From positions 2,679,583 to 2,743,582 of the forward strand of contig NZ_JAGXFD010000001.1 of assembly GCF_020148005.1 (NCBI RefSeq): a DNA stretch of 64,000 nucleotides, written 5' to 3'. The notes under the pieces are model-generated. The model searched no databases. It saw only the letters and a list, made by a program, of their open reading frames with translations, and had not been told where the DNA came from. Made by a program: the position numbers and the translations under genes. Of this stretch, positions 1 through 8,263 are shown one piece after another. This DNA is from Modicisalibacter tunisiensis. Lineage in GTDB: Bacteria > Pseudomonadota > Gammaproteobacteria > Pseudomonadales > Halomonadaceae. Positions within the stretch are counted from its first letter, which is position 1. Each line of letters starts with the position of its first letter.

Positions 1-125
1 TACTTATAATTTACGGCGCATCATACATTCTTATTGAAAGGGCTTCAAATCAGAATAGCTGATGATTGATCAACGGTTCAAAAAAACACTGGCTCAACCA
101 TGCGCCTGTGCGACGAGCGAGGTCC

Positions 126-2873
126 TCAGACCCTTGGGTTTTCCAGACGGTGGCGTTGCCAGTCGCTGGTGGGTTCGTTGAGTCGCAGGGCAGCGTCGAC
201 CACCTGCTCCTCCATGTTGTAGCGGCAGGTGAAGCCGAGTTGCTTCATCAGGGCGCGCATCGGGCCGTTGTCGATCATGATCTTGCCGATCATTTCCAGG
301 GTGCCGAGCCCCCGGCAGTAGCGGATCATCTTCTCCATCAGCAGCCGCCCCAGCCCGTGGCCGTGCAGGTCGTCGCGGATGATGATCGAGAACTCGGTGC
401 GAATGTTGTCCGGGTCGTTCCAGACCCGGACGACCCCCAGCATCTCCTTGCTGCCGTCATCGCGCTGATGCTCGGCGATGAAGGCCATCTGGCGGTCGTA
501 GTTGATCTGGGCCAGGCGTGACAGGTCGCGCTGGGTCAGGTCGGCCTTGTTGTGGAAATAGCGATAGCGAATGCTCTCCTCGGAGAGCTGGGCATGGAAG
601 CTGGTGATCAGGGGAGCATCCTCGCCGCGGATCGGGCGGATCTCGACGGGCATGCCGTCGTTGAGGGTGACCCACTCTCGCAGTTCCTCGGGATAGGGCA
701 TGATGGCATGGCGCGCCGGCCTGCCGAGGTCCATGGCGAAGTCGACGGCCACCAGGCCATCGCGGTTGAGCAGCAGCGGGTTGAGCTCGAGACCACGCAG
801 TTCCGGCAGGTCGGAGGCCATCTGCGAGAGCTTGACCAGCAGCTGGCAGAGCCGGTCGATATCGCGCTCGGGGTCGCGGGAATGCTCATGGATCAGGCGT
901 GCGGCGTGGGTGCGCTGGATGAGCTCGTCGGCCAGGGTCATGTTCAGTGGCGGCAGCGCGACATGGCGGTCGGCGAGCACGTTGACCTTGTAGCCGCCGA
1001 TCCCGAACACGATGACCGGACCGAAGGTCGCGTCCCGGGTGATGCCCGCGCAGAGCTGCATGGAGTGCTTGCCGCGCTGCATGCTCTGCAGGCAATACTC
1101 GTGGATACGGCTTTCCGGAAACTTCTCGCGAACCTTGTCGCCGAGACGGCGGATGCCGTCGGCCACCTGCTCCGGGCTCTCCAGGTCCTGCAGCAGGCCG
1201 GCGGAGAGCTTGTGGGGATGACTGCGATAGCGAAACGGCACGCAGTTGTGGTCGTGTACCACCTTCAGGGCCATGCGGCCGTCCAGCTGGGCCGCGGCGT
1301 CGGCGCCCTCCTCGGGAGTATTGATGTAGCGGCTCGGTGCCGCGGGGATGCCGTAGGCCGCCAGTACCTCCGCGGTCTCCTGATGAGTCAGGCGGTCGCG
1401 GTCGCCGGCCTTGGCTTCCTCGATCAGGCGGTGGCAGCGGGTTCGGATGTCCGGCGTGGTCGTGAACGGCAGGCTCGGCGGGGTCTCCTGCAGCAGCGCC
1501 TGCACGCGCTGGTAGTCGACCATGTGCATGAAGGCCTTGATGGCCTTCTCGGGCGAGATGTACGTCGGAATCCCTGCCAGGTTGCATTCGTGGCGGGCGC
1601 TCAGCGCTTCCTCGAGCCCCATCCAGCTGGTCAGCAGATTGCGCTTGAAGCGTCGGCGGTTGGCGACCAGCGCCTGGGCGGTGGTGCGCGACGGCGCCAG
1701 GCGCGTGGGGGCGTGGACCACCAGCACGGCATCGGTATTGGCGTCGGCGGCGACGATTTCCAGCGCCTCGACGAAGCGCTCGGGGGTGGCATGCCCGCCC
1801 AGGTCCACCGGATTGCGTCCCGGCAGGCTGAGGTCGAACTCTCCGACGGTGAGCGCCTCGCGGGTCTCCGCGGTGAAGTCGGCCAGGCGCCCGCCGGCGC
1901 TGATCAGCTTGTCGATGGCCAGCAGGGCCGGTCCCAGCCCGTTGGCGACGATGGCCAGGCGATCGCCGCGCAGCGGCTTCATGCGGGTCAGTGTCTCGAG
2001 AGCGTCGAACAGCGCGTCGGAATCGTCCACCCGGACCACCCCGGCCCGCGACAGGGCGGCATCGATGATCACGTCACGATTGGCCACGCCCGGCGTCGGC
2101 GCGACCGCGGCGAGATCGGACTGCGGTGTGCGCCCGCTCTTGATCGCCAGCACCAGGCGGTTGCGGGAGGTGTCGCGCAGCGCGGTCATGAAGTGCTGGG
2201 CATCGTGGATGCGCTCGAGGTGCAGCAGCATGGCCTGGCAGGGCGAGTACTGATTGATGTAGTCGATCAGGTCGGGGAGCATCACGTCGACGCTGTCGCC
2301 GAGCGTCACCAGGTGCGAAAAGCCGATGCCCCGGCCCGCCGCCCAGTCGATCATGGCGTTGCCGAGCATGCCGGACTGGCCCAGGTAGGCCACGCGTCCG
2401 CGCTTGATCGGCTGGCTGGCATAGCTGGCGTTGAGCCGGCGTCCCGGCACGATCATGCCCATGCACTCCGGGCCCAGCACGCGGATGCCCGAGCGCCGCG
2501 CGGCGGCCAGCATGCGCTCGCGGATCGAGCCGCCGTCACGTCCGGCATCGTCCAGGTAGGCGCCGCCCGAGAGCACCATGGCCGCCCTGACGCCGACGCG
2601 GCCCAGCTGCTCGATCAGTGGCGGTACGGTGTCGACCGGCGAGCAGATCACCGCCAGGTCGGGCACCTCGGGCAGGTCGGCGACATGCCTGACGCAGGTC
2701 CGGCCATGCACCGACGCATACCCCTTGGGGTTGACCGCCCAGATGGTGCCGGGAAACTGGCTTTCGGTCAGGTTGCCGATCACCAGCCCCCCCATCGAGT
2801 GGGTCTTTTCCGATGCACCGATGACCGCGATGGAGCGCGGTTCGAAGAAATACCGCAAGAAGCGCGTGCTCAC
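126..2873 (-). CDS. Pat-like bifunctional acyl-CoA synthetase (ADP-forming) family / GNAT acetyltransferase fusion
   Basis: Predicted cytoplasmic protein of about 915 residues. The N-terminus is a CoA-binding Rossmann domain (SIAVIGASEK near residue 15), followed by succinyl-CoA-ligase-like and ATP-grasp regions, and the last ~160 residues form a GNAT domain (PIRGEDAPL, then HGHGLGRLL as the acetyl-CoA pyrophosphate loop). This order is that of the protein lysine acetyltransferase Pat/YfiQ family, which acetylates and so silences acetyl-CoA synthetase and other enzymes; the ligase half is usually regulatory rather than catalytic. The GTG at 2873 is preferred because GGGAG lies 6 bases upstream; an ATG 60 bases upstream is possible. 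It is divergent from a histone-deacetylase-family gene, so writer and eraser of acetylation may share a control region. Confidence 0.9.
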   Translation of the reverse strand: MSTRFLRYFFEPRSIAVIGASEKTHSMGGLVIGNLTESQFPGTIWAVNPKGYASVHGRTCVRHVADLPEVPDLAVICSPVDTVPPLIEQLGRVGVRAAMVLSGGAYLDDAGRDGGSIRERMLAAARRSGIRVLGPECMGMIVPGRRLNASYASQPIKRGRVAYLGQSGMLGNAMIDWAAGRGIGFSHLVTLGDSVDVMLPDLIDYINQYSPCQAMLLHLERIHDAQHFMTALRDTSRNRLVLAIKSGRTPQSDLAAVAPTPGVANRDVIIDAALSRAGVVRVDDSDALFDALETLTRMKPLRGDRLAIVANGLGPALLAIDKLISAGGRLADFTAETREALTVGEFDLSLPGRNPVDLGGHATPERFVEALEIVAADANTDAVLVVHAPTRLAPSRTTAQALVANRRRFKRNLLTSWMGLEEALSARHECNLAGIPTYISPEKAIKAFMHMVDYQRVQALLQETPPSLPFTTTPDIRTRCHRLIEEAKAGDRDRLTHQETAEVLAAYGIPAAPSRYINTPEEGADAAAQLDGRMALKVVHDHNCVPFRYRSHPHKLSAGLLQDLESPEQVADGIRRLGDKVREKFPESRIHEYCLQSMQRGKHSMQLCAGITRDATFGPVIVFGIGGYKVNVLADRHVALPPLNMTLADELIQRTHAARLIHEHSRDPERDIDRLCQLLVKLSQMASDLPELRGLELNPLLLNRDGLVAVDFAMDLGRPARHAIMPYPEELREWVTLNDGMPVEIRPIRGEDAPLITSFHAQLSEESIRYRYFHNKADLTQRDLSRLAQINYDRQMAFIAEHQRDDGSKEMLGVVRVWNDPDNIRTEFSIIIRDDLHGHGLGRLLMEKMIRYCRGLGTLEMIGKIMIDNGPMRALMKQLGFTCRYNMEEQVVDAALRLNEPTSDWQRHRLENPRV

Positions 2874-2979
2874 GAGTGTCTCCCTTGCCCCGAGGTTGTT
2901 CCCTGTGTACGACTTATTGACAGTGTCGTGCAAGCCTCGCCGACCATTACCTTGTTATGGCCTTCAGCCGGAGACCCCC

Positions 2980-3918
2980 ATGATCACTGCCTTCATCACG
3001 CATCCGCACTGTGATCTGCATCACATGGGGCCGGAACATCCGGAAAGTCCCAAGCGCCTGGAAAGCATTCGTGCCCACATGGCGCTGGCCGGCGTACTCC
3101 AGCAGACCATGCAGTCCGAGGCCCGCCCCGCCACCGACGAACAGATCACGCGCATCCATCCGGCGCGTCATCTACAGGCCCTGAAACGCTGCGTCCCGGA
3201 GCAGGGGCTGATCAACCTCGACAACGACACCTTCATGAACCCCGACAGCCTCGAGGCGGCCCGGTTCGCTGCCGGCGCGGCCATCACCGGGGTCGATCGG
3301 GTGATGCGCCACCAGGCCGACAACGTCTTCTGCGCCGTGCGCCCGCCGGGCCACCATGCCGAGATCAGCGAGGCGATGGGCTTCTGCTTCTTCAACAATG
3401 TCGCCGTGGCCGCCGCCCACGCCCGGGCGCGCTACGGTATCCGCCGGGTGGCCATCATCGATTTCGACGTCCACCAATGTAACGGCACGATCGACATCTT
3501 CGGCGGTGATCCCGACACCCTGGTGTGCACCAGCTATCAGTATCCCTTCTATCCCTGGCGGTACCTGCGTGCCAGTTTCGACAACGTCATTGACACGCCG
3601 CTCGAGCCCGGGTGCGATGGTCCGGCGTTCCGGCGGCTGGTGGAACGCGACTGGCTGCCCGCCCTGCAGGCCCATCGCCCCGAGCTGATTCTCGTCTCGG
3701 CCGGCTTCGACGCGCATCGCGACGATCCCCTGGCGGACATCTGCCTGGACGATGTCGATTACCACTGGATCACCACGCTGATCATGGATGTCGCTCGTGT
3801 CCACGCGCAGAACCGCCTCGTCTCGGTGCTCGAGGGCGGTTACTCGCTCGAGGCGCTGGGTCGCAGCGCCACATCGCATGTCCGTGCCCTGCTGGGCCAG
3901 CCTTTCGCGCAGGGGTGA
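2980..3918 (+). CDS. Histone deacetylase family protein (class II-like acetyl-amide hydrolase)
   Basis: 312 residues, the usual size for bacterial HDAC-like amidohydrolases. Diagnostic motifs are present in order: RPPGHHAE (121-128, catalytic His pair), DFDVHQCNGT (151-160, zinc-binding Asp and His), SAGFDAHRDDP (zinc Asp) and LEGGYSLEAL near the end. Members remove acetyl groups from lysine, polyamines or other acylamides. The ATG at 2980 has GGAG 6 bases upstream; a longer open frame to 2578 is only the antisense of the neighbour. It is divergent from the Pat-like acetyltransferase. The real substrate cannot be read from sequence; acetylpolyamine amidohydrolase is the main alternative. Confidence 0.92.
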   Translation: MITAFITHPHCDLHHMGPEHPESPKRLESIRAHMALAGVLQQTMQSEARPATDEQITRIHPARHLQALKRCVPEQGLINLDNDTFMNPDSLEAARFAAGAAITGVDRVMRHQADNVFCAVRPPGHHAEISEAMGFCFFNNVAVAAAHARARYGIRRVAIIDFDVHQCNGTIDIFGGDPDTLVCTSYQYPFYPWRYLRASFDNVIDTPLEPGCDGPAFRRLVERDWLPALQAHRPELILVSAGFDAHRDDPLADICLDDVDYHWITTLIMDVARVHAQNRLVSVLEGGYSLEALGRSATSHVRALLGQPFAQG

Positions 3919-3921
3919 ATT

Positions 3922-3947
3922 GGCGTTTCCCGAAATCGGGAAACGCC
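3922..3947. repeat. 12-bp perfect inverted repeat behind the deacetylase gene
   Basis: GGCGTTTCCCGA is followed after two bases by its exact complement TCGGGAAACGCC. It lies 3 bases after the deacetylase stop and is not followed by a T-run. It may be a terminator stem of the tail-less kind or a protein-binding site; its core GTTTCC/GGAAAC resembles the second palindrome in front of the XRE-cupin gene. Confidence 0.6.
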
Positions 3948-4023
3948 GAGGCGCCATGGTCGTTCGTGGTCATGCCAATAGCGGGATTCGGCAGCGAATG
4001 GGTGCCGGGCTGTGGTAGCATCG

Positions 4024-4040
4024 AGGAAACTAAGTTTCCT
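4024..4040. promoter_or_regulatory. Palindromic operator candidate upstream of the XRE-cupin regulator
   Basis: AGGAAACT-A-AGTTTCCT is an 8-bp perfect dyad around one base, 17 bp before the start codon of the HTH gene. XRE-cupin proteins commonly autoregulate by binding such dyads next to their own gene. The site is seen directly; binding is inferred. Confidence 0.5.
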
Positions 4041-4056
4041 ATCGTGAACAGCCACC

Positions 4057-4686
4057 ATGTCAAACACCGATCAGGATGCCGCACTGCGCATCGCTTCCGG
4101 GCGCAAGCCCTTCGTCGAACCCCTGCAGCTGGGCGAGCGGCTCAAGGAGATTCGCCTGGCCAATCAATGGACGCTGGAGGATGTCAGCCAGCGAACCGGG
4201 CTGGCACGCTCGACCCTCTCGAAGATCGAGAACCATCAGATCTCGCCGACCTTCACGGCCGTGCAGAAGATGATTCGCGGTCTGGACATCGACCTGCCGC
4301 AGCTGCTCAGCGCGCCCCGGGCCCAGACCCGCACCATGGGGCGCCGGGACCTGACGCGCGGCGGCGACGGGCAGCGTCACCCCACCCCCACCTACGAGCA
4401 CGAGCTGCTCTCCCATCAGCTGGCGCAGAAGCGCATGATTCCCTTCAAGACCATCGTCCGGGCCCGCGACTTCGCGGCGTTCAGCGAGTGGGTCCGTCAC
4501 GACGGCGAGGAATTCCTGATCGTGCTCGATGGCAGCATCATGCTCTACACCGAGTTCTATGAACCCGTGCGCCTCGACCAGGGAGACAGCATCTACTTCG
4601 ACAGCGACATGGGCCACGCCCTGGTCTCGCTGAGCGAACAGGATGCCACGGTGCTTTCGGTCTGCACCCGAGCCGACGGCACCTGA
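4057..4686 (+). CDS. XRE-family transcriptional regulator with C-terminal cupin domain
   Basis: 209 residues. Residues about 24-80 form a Cro/CI-type helix-turn-helix (LKEIRLANQWTLEDVS, then TGLARSTLSKIENHQISPT). Residues about 125-205 are a cupin fold (HDGEEFLIVLDGS, LDQGDSIYFDSDMGH). This two-domain plan (SutR/PuuR-like) usually senses a small metabolite through the cupin and represses uptake or catabolic genes, often including its own. No obvious target operon is adjacent, and ligand is unknown. The palindrome just upstream is the likely autoregulatory site. Confidence 0.9.
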   Translation: MSNTDQDAALRIASGRKPFVEPLQLGERLKEIRLANQWTLEDVSQRTGLARSTLSKIENHQISPTFTAVQKMIRGLDIDLPQLLSAPRAQTRTMGRRDLTRGGDGQRHPTPTYEHELLSHQLAQKRMIPFKTIVRARDFAAFSEWVRHDGEEFLIVLDGSIMLYTEFYEPVRLDQGDSIYFDSDMGHALVSLSEQDATVLSVCTRADGT

Positions 4687-4720
4687 GCCGCCGAGCCAGA
4701 GCGCCCTCGACACCAGATGC

Positions 4721-5269
4721 TCAGATGGCGAGCGTGCGGGTCAGCGACGGCCACAGTTCGGCGAAATCACGCTCGAGTCGGGCGTAGTCGTCCTCGATCC
4801 AGCGGGCCAGCTCGCCCATCCGGTCGGGCCCCCGCAGGCGACGACCGATGCCCCGCAGGGCACGGCAGGTGAACTCCAGGTCGGCATACCGCGACAGCCA
4901 GTCCTCGGTGATCAGGGCGGGCACCATACCGGCGAGCCGATCCGGCGCGGGCCGCTGGCCCAGCACCCGATAGCAGCGGGCGATCAGGGCCGGGTCGGCG
5001 ATGTCCCGGGCCAGGAAGTGGTCCCAGACCATGTCGAGCGCGATGCCGGCATAGCGGCGCCCGTCACGTGGCGCCCGGGCCCGGGCCCGGCACACCACCG
5101 GATGCCGATCGACGCCGGCATCCACGCGACGATGATGGCGAATGCCCTCGGCGGTGGCCGCACTCCAGGCCTGCAGATCGCGCCCCTTGACGCCGTCGGC
5201 GATCAGGTTGCCGTAGAGGAAGTCATCCGAACCGCCGCGGGCCAGCCAGCCGTGCGCCAGGAAGTTCAT
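4721..5269 (-). CDS. acpH: Acyl carrier protein phosphodiesterase (DUF479)
   Basis: 182 residues matching the AcpH family, which removes the 4'-phosphopantetheine group from holo-ACP. Typical features are the start MNFLAHGWLARG, the FLYGNLIADGVKG segment, HRRVDAGVDRHPVV and WDHFLARD, containing the conserved His/Asp metal ligands of this HD-like fold. It ends convergently with the XRE-cupin gene and stands head to tail with tusE, 9 bases away, so it may be the last gene of the tus transcript. Confidence 0.88.
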   Translation of the reverse strand: MNFLAHGWLARGGSDDFLYGNLIADGVKGRDLQAWSAATAEGIRHHRRVDAGVDRHPVVCRARARAPRDGRRYAGIALDMVWDHFLARDIADPALIARCYRVLGQRPAPDRLAGMVPALITEDWLSRYADLEFTCRALRGIGRRLRGPDRMGELARWIEDDYARLERDFAELWPSLTRTLAI

Positions 5270-5278
5270 GACGTCAGC

Positions 5279-5632
5279 CTAGAGGCAGTTGGTGGGCTTG
5301 GGCAGCCCGGCGAGCCGGGCCGCTACCTTGGCGGGGCTATCCGGAAACAGCCGCATCAGATGCAGCGAGCGGCCCTTTTCCGGCCCGAGCCGTTGCCCGA
5401 CCGCCTTGACCAGCGGGCGCATGGCCGGGGCCATCTCGTAGCGCCGGTAGAAATCCCGCAGGATATCGAGGATCTCCCAGTGCTCGGCAGTCAGCGTGCG
5501 CGCCTCCTCGGCCGCCAGGGCCTCGGCGACGGCGGGCGTCCAGTCCTCCAGGTGAACCAGATAGCCCTCGGGGTCGAGTGCCACGTCGCGACCCTCGACG
5601 GTCAGGTGGCGGGCGATGCTTGTGGTGGCCAT
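5279..5632 (-). CDS. tusE: TusE/DsrC-family sulfurtransferase
   Basis: 117 residues, typical for TusE. The protein ends PTNCL, with the conserved penultimate cysteine that accepts sulfur from TusBCD and passes it to MnmA for 2-thiolation of the wobble uridine in Lys, Glu and Gln tRNAs. Core motifs DPEGYLVHLEDW and LTAEHWEILDILRDFYRRYE are present. It overlaps the last base of tusB. Confidence 0.93.
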   Translation of the reverse strand: MATTSIARHLTVEGRDVALDPEGYLVHLEDWTPAVAEALAAEEARTLTAEHWEILDILRDFYRRYEMAPAMRPLVKAVGQRLGPEKGRSLHLMRLFPDSPAKVAARLAGLPKPTNCL

Positions 5633-5922
5633 CAGTACCAGCTCACGGTGCGTTGGGTTTCCGCGGTCAGGGCCACGAAGCCGGCCATGTCCACGGGAAT
5701 GATCCAGTCGGCCTGCCGTTCGGCCAGGCCGCGTGACGTCAGATCCTCCTGCAGCGCGTAACAGCGCCCTTTCAGGGTCTCGAAGCCGGCAGACTGTGGC
5801 GGCACGGCCCCGTAGACGCCCGACTCGATGAGCAGCAGGCGGTCCTCGGGGCCCATGGCGCGCAGCACATCCTGGATCAGGCGGCTGCTGGCCGGGGAGC
5901 GGTTGAGCAGGTGCAGTAGCAT
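5632..5922 (-). CDS. tusB: Sulfur relay protein TusB/DsrH
   Basis: 96 residues starting MLLHLLNRSP, the normal TusB start; the open frame extends 32 codons upstream into tusC and that extension is not used. TusB is the small subunit of the TusBCD hexamer that relays persulfide sulfur from TusA to TusE. It sits between tusC and tusE as in other gammaproteobacteria. Identification rests on order and on the DRLLLIESGVYG segment. Confidence 0.88.
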   Translation of the reverse strand: MLLHLLNRSPASSRLIQDVLRAMGPEDRLLLIESGVYGAVPPQSAGFETLKGRCYALQEDLTSRGLAERQADWIIPVDMAGFVALTAETQRTVSWY

Positions 5923-5942
5923 GGCGCGTTGCAAGCCCGGAG

Positions 5943-6317
5943 TCAGAAGTTGAAGACGGGTGAAGCCGCCGCGATCACCGCGGGCAACTCCTCGGCGGCC
6001 ACGGACCGAGCCGGCCATGGCAGCTCCGCCGTGGACAGCCCGCGTTCGGCCAGCGAGGTCGCGTCGACGCGCAGGTCCTCGATGTCGTACATGGCGAGCA
6101 TGTCGAGCGTGGGGTGCGTGCCCTTCTGCCCCAGCGGCCCTGCCGTCTGTCCCGGGCGCAGCGCCTCGACGCCATCCCCCATGAAAAGCAGCGTGACCGC
6201 ACGGCCGAAGGCGGCGGCCACCAGGGCCACGTCCAGCCCTTCACGCAGCCAGCTGCCGTCATGCGGCGCATGACGCAGAATCACCAGCAGTGGCATGTCA
6301 GCGGTGTCGTCGCTCAT
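5943..6317 (-). CDS. tusC: Sulfur relay protein TusC/DsrF
   Basis: 124 residues with the DsrE/F-like fold: LLVILRHAPHDGSWLREGLDVALVAAAFG-type N-terminus, LLFMGDGVEAL, then MYDIEDLRVDATSL. Part of the TusBCD complex. It lies between tusD and tusB, 12 bases from tusD, consistent with one transcript. Confidence 0.9.
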   Translation of the reverse strand: MSDDTADMPLLVILRHAPHDGSWLREGLDVALVAAAFGRAVTLLFMGDGVEALRPGQTAGPLGQKGTHPTLDMLAMYDIEDLRVDATSLAERGLSTAELPWPARSVAAEELPAVIAAASPVFNF

Positions 6318-6329
6318 GCGGGCTTCTCC

Positions 6330-6743
6330 TCAGGGGGCGAAGGTCACCAGACGGTCGTGGGTGATGCCCGCTTCGACCAGCTGGCCGATCCCGGCCAGCA
6401 CGAAGGGGGGCTCGACCGAGAAGGCGGGCTTGCCGTGGCGCTGTGCCTCGCGTTCATCAAGCAGGCCGCGGCGCAGGGCGGCGGCCACGCAGACCAGCAG
6501 TTCCGTTCCCTGGTCATTCGCCAGGCGTACCCAGGCGTCGACCAGATGGGGCTCGTCCTGAGGCGGCGCCGCCAGGCGTGACGCATTGTAGACGCCATCG
6601 TGATAGAAGAACACGGTCTCCAGCCGGTGCCCCTGCGCGATCAGCGCCTCGCCGAAGCGCAGCGCGGAATGGGTGGCCGCCTGGCTGTAGGGGCCGCCCA
6701 GCACGACCAGCGCATAGCGCAGCTTGCCTTGTTCGCTTGCCAC
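6330..6743 (-). CDS. tusD: Sulfur relay protein TusD/DsrE
   Basis: 137 residues with the family pattern YALVVLGGPYS, RFGEALIAQGH, VFFYHDGVYNAS and the active cysteine C85 in ELLVCVAAALRRG, the residue that carries the persulfide. The start is GTG, preceded by AGGAGG. It is the first gene of tusDCBE. The preceding hairpin at 6773-6798 separates it from the Bax-inhibitor gene, so it may have its own promoter. Confidence 0.92.
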   Translation of the reverse strand: MASEQGKLRYALVVLGGPYSQAATHSALRFGEALIAQGHRLETVFFYHDGVYNASRLAAPPQDEPHLVDAWVRLANDQGTELLVCVAAALRRGLLDEREAQRHGKPAFSVEPPFVLAGIGQLVEAGITHDRLVTFAP

Positions 6744-6772
6744 TCCTGCCCTCCTGCCTTTCTTTCATGCAA

Positions 6773-6798
6773 CGGCCCCGCCGACGAAGGCGGGGCCG
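6773..6798 (-). terminator. Hairpin terminator candidate after the BI-1 gene
   Basis: CGGCCCCGCC and GGCGGGGCCG are separated by six bases, a 10-bp GC stem 24 bases past the stop codon of the Bax-inhibitor-1 gene. The following T-tract is weak (TTGCATG), so efficiency is uncertain. Confidence 0.5.
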
Positions 6799-6821
6799 AG
6801 CTCGACATACTCCGGGTCGCG

Positions 6822-7490
6822 TCAGTCGTCGCTCATCACGCCCAGCAGCGACAGCAGGCTGAGGAACAGGTTGTAGATGGAGACATACAGCGTCACCGTG
6901 GCGAGGATGTAGTTGGTCTCGCCGGCACGGTGCACGATCTCGCTGGTCTGATAGAGGATCACCGCCGAGGAGAACAGCACGAAGCCGGCGGACACGGCCA
7001 GCGCCAGGGCACCGATGTTGAAGAGCATCGCCACGACCATCGCGATGACCAGCACGATGGCGCCGGCCATCAGGAAGTTGCCCAGGAAGCTGAAGTCCTT
7101 GCGGGTCACCAGCGCCACGGCGGACAGGCCGATGAAGGTGGCACCGGTCATGGCCAGTGCGGTCATCACCAGCTGGGCGCCGTTGGGGATCGACAGATAG
7201 AGGTTCAGGATCGGCCCGAGCGTGAAGCCCATGAAGCCGGTGAAGGCGAAGATGGCCAGCAGTCCGGCGCTCGAGTCCGCGGTCTTGTGCACCAGGAACA
7301 TCAGGCCGTAGGCGCCCAGGAAGAAGATCAGGATGTTCATCTGACCCACGCCCAGCGCCATGGCACCGGCGGCGGTCACTGCCGAGAACAGCAGGGTCAT
7401 CGCCAGCAGCAGGTAGGTGTTGCGCAGTGTCTTGTTGGTCGCCAGTACCGACTGACTGCGGTCTGTCGCATGCGAGGAGGGATAGGCCAT
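6822..7490 (-). CDS. yccA: Bax inhibitor-1/YccA family membrane protein
   Basis: 222 residues with about seven transmembrane helices and the UPF0005/BI-1 hallmarks (LRNTYLLLAMTL near the start, FTGFMGFTLGPIL, ETNYILATVTLYVSIYNLFL at the end). In E. coli YccA interacts with FtsH and modulates SecY turnover. The ATG at 7490 has AGGAG 9 bases upstream. The neighbourhood yccA - tus genes - tRNA-Ser is conserved from Escherichia to Pseudomonas. Confidence 0.92.
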   Translation of the reverse strand: MAYPSSHATDRSQSVLATNKTLRNTYLLLAMTLLFSAVTAAGAMALGVGQMNILIFFLGAYGLMFLVHKTADSSAGLLAIFAFTGFMGFTLGPILNLYLSIPNGAQLVMTALAMTGATFIGLSAVALVTRKDFSFLGNFLMAGAIVLVIAMVVAMLFNIGALALAVSAGFVLFSSAVILYQTSEIVHRAGETNYILATVTLYVSIYNLFLSLLSLLGVMSDD

Positions 7491-7601
7491 GGGGTACGGC
7501 TCCTGTCGTTTCGATAACGGCAATGATTGGACCCAGCATGCCCACTCGCGGTTCCCCGCGCAAGCCTCTCTCCCCGGCCCGAGAGGCCTCACGGCACCCG
7601 G

Positions 7602-7630
7602 GGCTCGGCACGCCGGATGTGTGCCGAGCC
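7602..7630. terminator. GC-rich hairpin between yccA and the next upstream gene
   Basis: GGCTCGGCAC and GTGCCGAGCC form a 10-bp stem with a 9-base loop, 22 bases past the stop of the small gene at 7653. There is no T-run, so it may act as an attenuator, RNA stabiliser or Rho-linked terminator. Confidence 0.45.
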
Positions 7631-7652
7631 GGTGACAATCGCCAGCGCGTCG

Positions 7653-7928
7653 TCAGGGCGCCTTGTCACCCTCCAGGTTGAGCTTCAGGGCGATGCCGGC
7701 GTCCAGGGCCACGTTGTTGACCTCGAGGGCATGCCGGGTCATTTCCGCCTCCAGACGCTCGAAGGCCTCGGGATCATCACGCTGCATGGCCCGCAGTTGA
7801 TTCTCGGAGAGATTGCGGGAGCCGATGAAGTCCCTGCCGGTCTTGCGCAGTGCCGTGCCGGCATCGCCGGCAACCATTTCATGAAAGGTGCTGTCGATCT
7901 CGCCGGCATTCTGCAATGTAACTTCCAT
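7653..7928 (-). CDS. Hypothetical small acidic protein (91 aa)
   Basis: 91 residues beginning MEVTLQNAGEID; the ATG at 7928 has AAGGAG 7 bases upstream, so the 18-codon upstream extension is not used. The sequence is soluble and helical with no signal peptide, membrane segment or recognised motif. It is the last of three small genes between csbD and yccA that all have near-identical CAAGGAGA leaders, suggesting joint expression, perhaps in stress as known for CsbD proteins; function unknown. Confidence 0.7.
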   Translation of the reverse strand: MEVTLQNAGEIDSTFHEMVAGDAGTALRKTGRDFIGSRNLSENQLRAMQRDDPEAFERLEAEMTRHALEVNNVALDAGIALKLNLEGDKAP

Positions 7929-7978
7929 GGCGGTCTCCTTGTGCCGTTTCATGGCGTGCCGGGCACGCCGTAACAGCG

Positions 7979-8236
7979 TCACTCCGCCCTGGTGACGCGT
8001 GCTTCATAGTGTGCGGGGACATTACCGATTTCAGGCTGAAAGCCCGGCTCGGTCACGGTCAGTCGGGCATCGGCCTGGTCGGAGCGCCGATGGATCAAGA
8101 CGTCGCCCGCGGCGATCTCGTGAATCGCCTCAAGGATGACTCGATCGGCCTCGACGGTCCCGTGCAGGGGCCCCAGACGCTCGCCGGAGCCCTTCTCGAT
8201 GAACAGCGTGTCATTGTGCGGGGTTTCGGTAGGCAT
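7979..8236 (-). CDS. Hypothetical small protein (85 aa)
   Basis: 85 residues, start supported by AAGGAG 7 bases upstream. Contains a short beta-rich pattern (RLGPLHGTVEADRVILEA, GDVLIHRRSD) but no family that I recognise. No signal peptide or membrane segment. Lies 50 bases from the downstream 91-aa gene and 27 bases after csbD, all on one strand. Confidence 0.7.
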   Translation of the reverse strand: MPTETPHNDTLFIEKGSGERLGPLHGTVEADRVILEAIHEIAAGDVLIHRRSDQADARLTVTEPGFQPEIGNVPAHYEARVTRAE

Positions 8237-8263
8237 GGCCTTCTCCTTGGCAATCGCGACACG

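Noticed and set aside
552..3014. 820-codon plus-strand open frame opposite the Pat-like gene
   Set aside because: It is the high-GC antisense shadow of a clear protein family; composition is repeats of Gly, Gln, Val and Arg with no domain.
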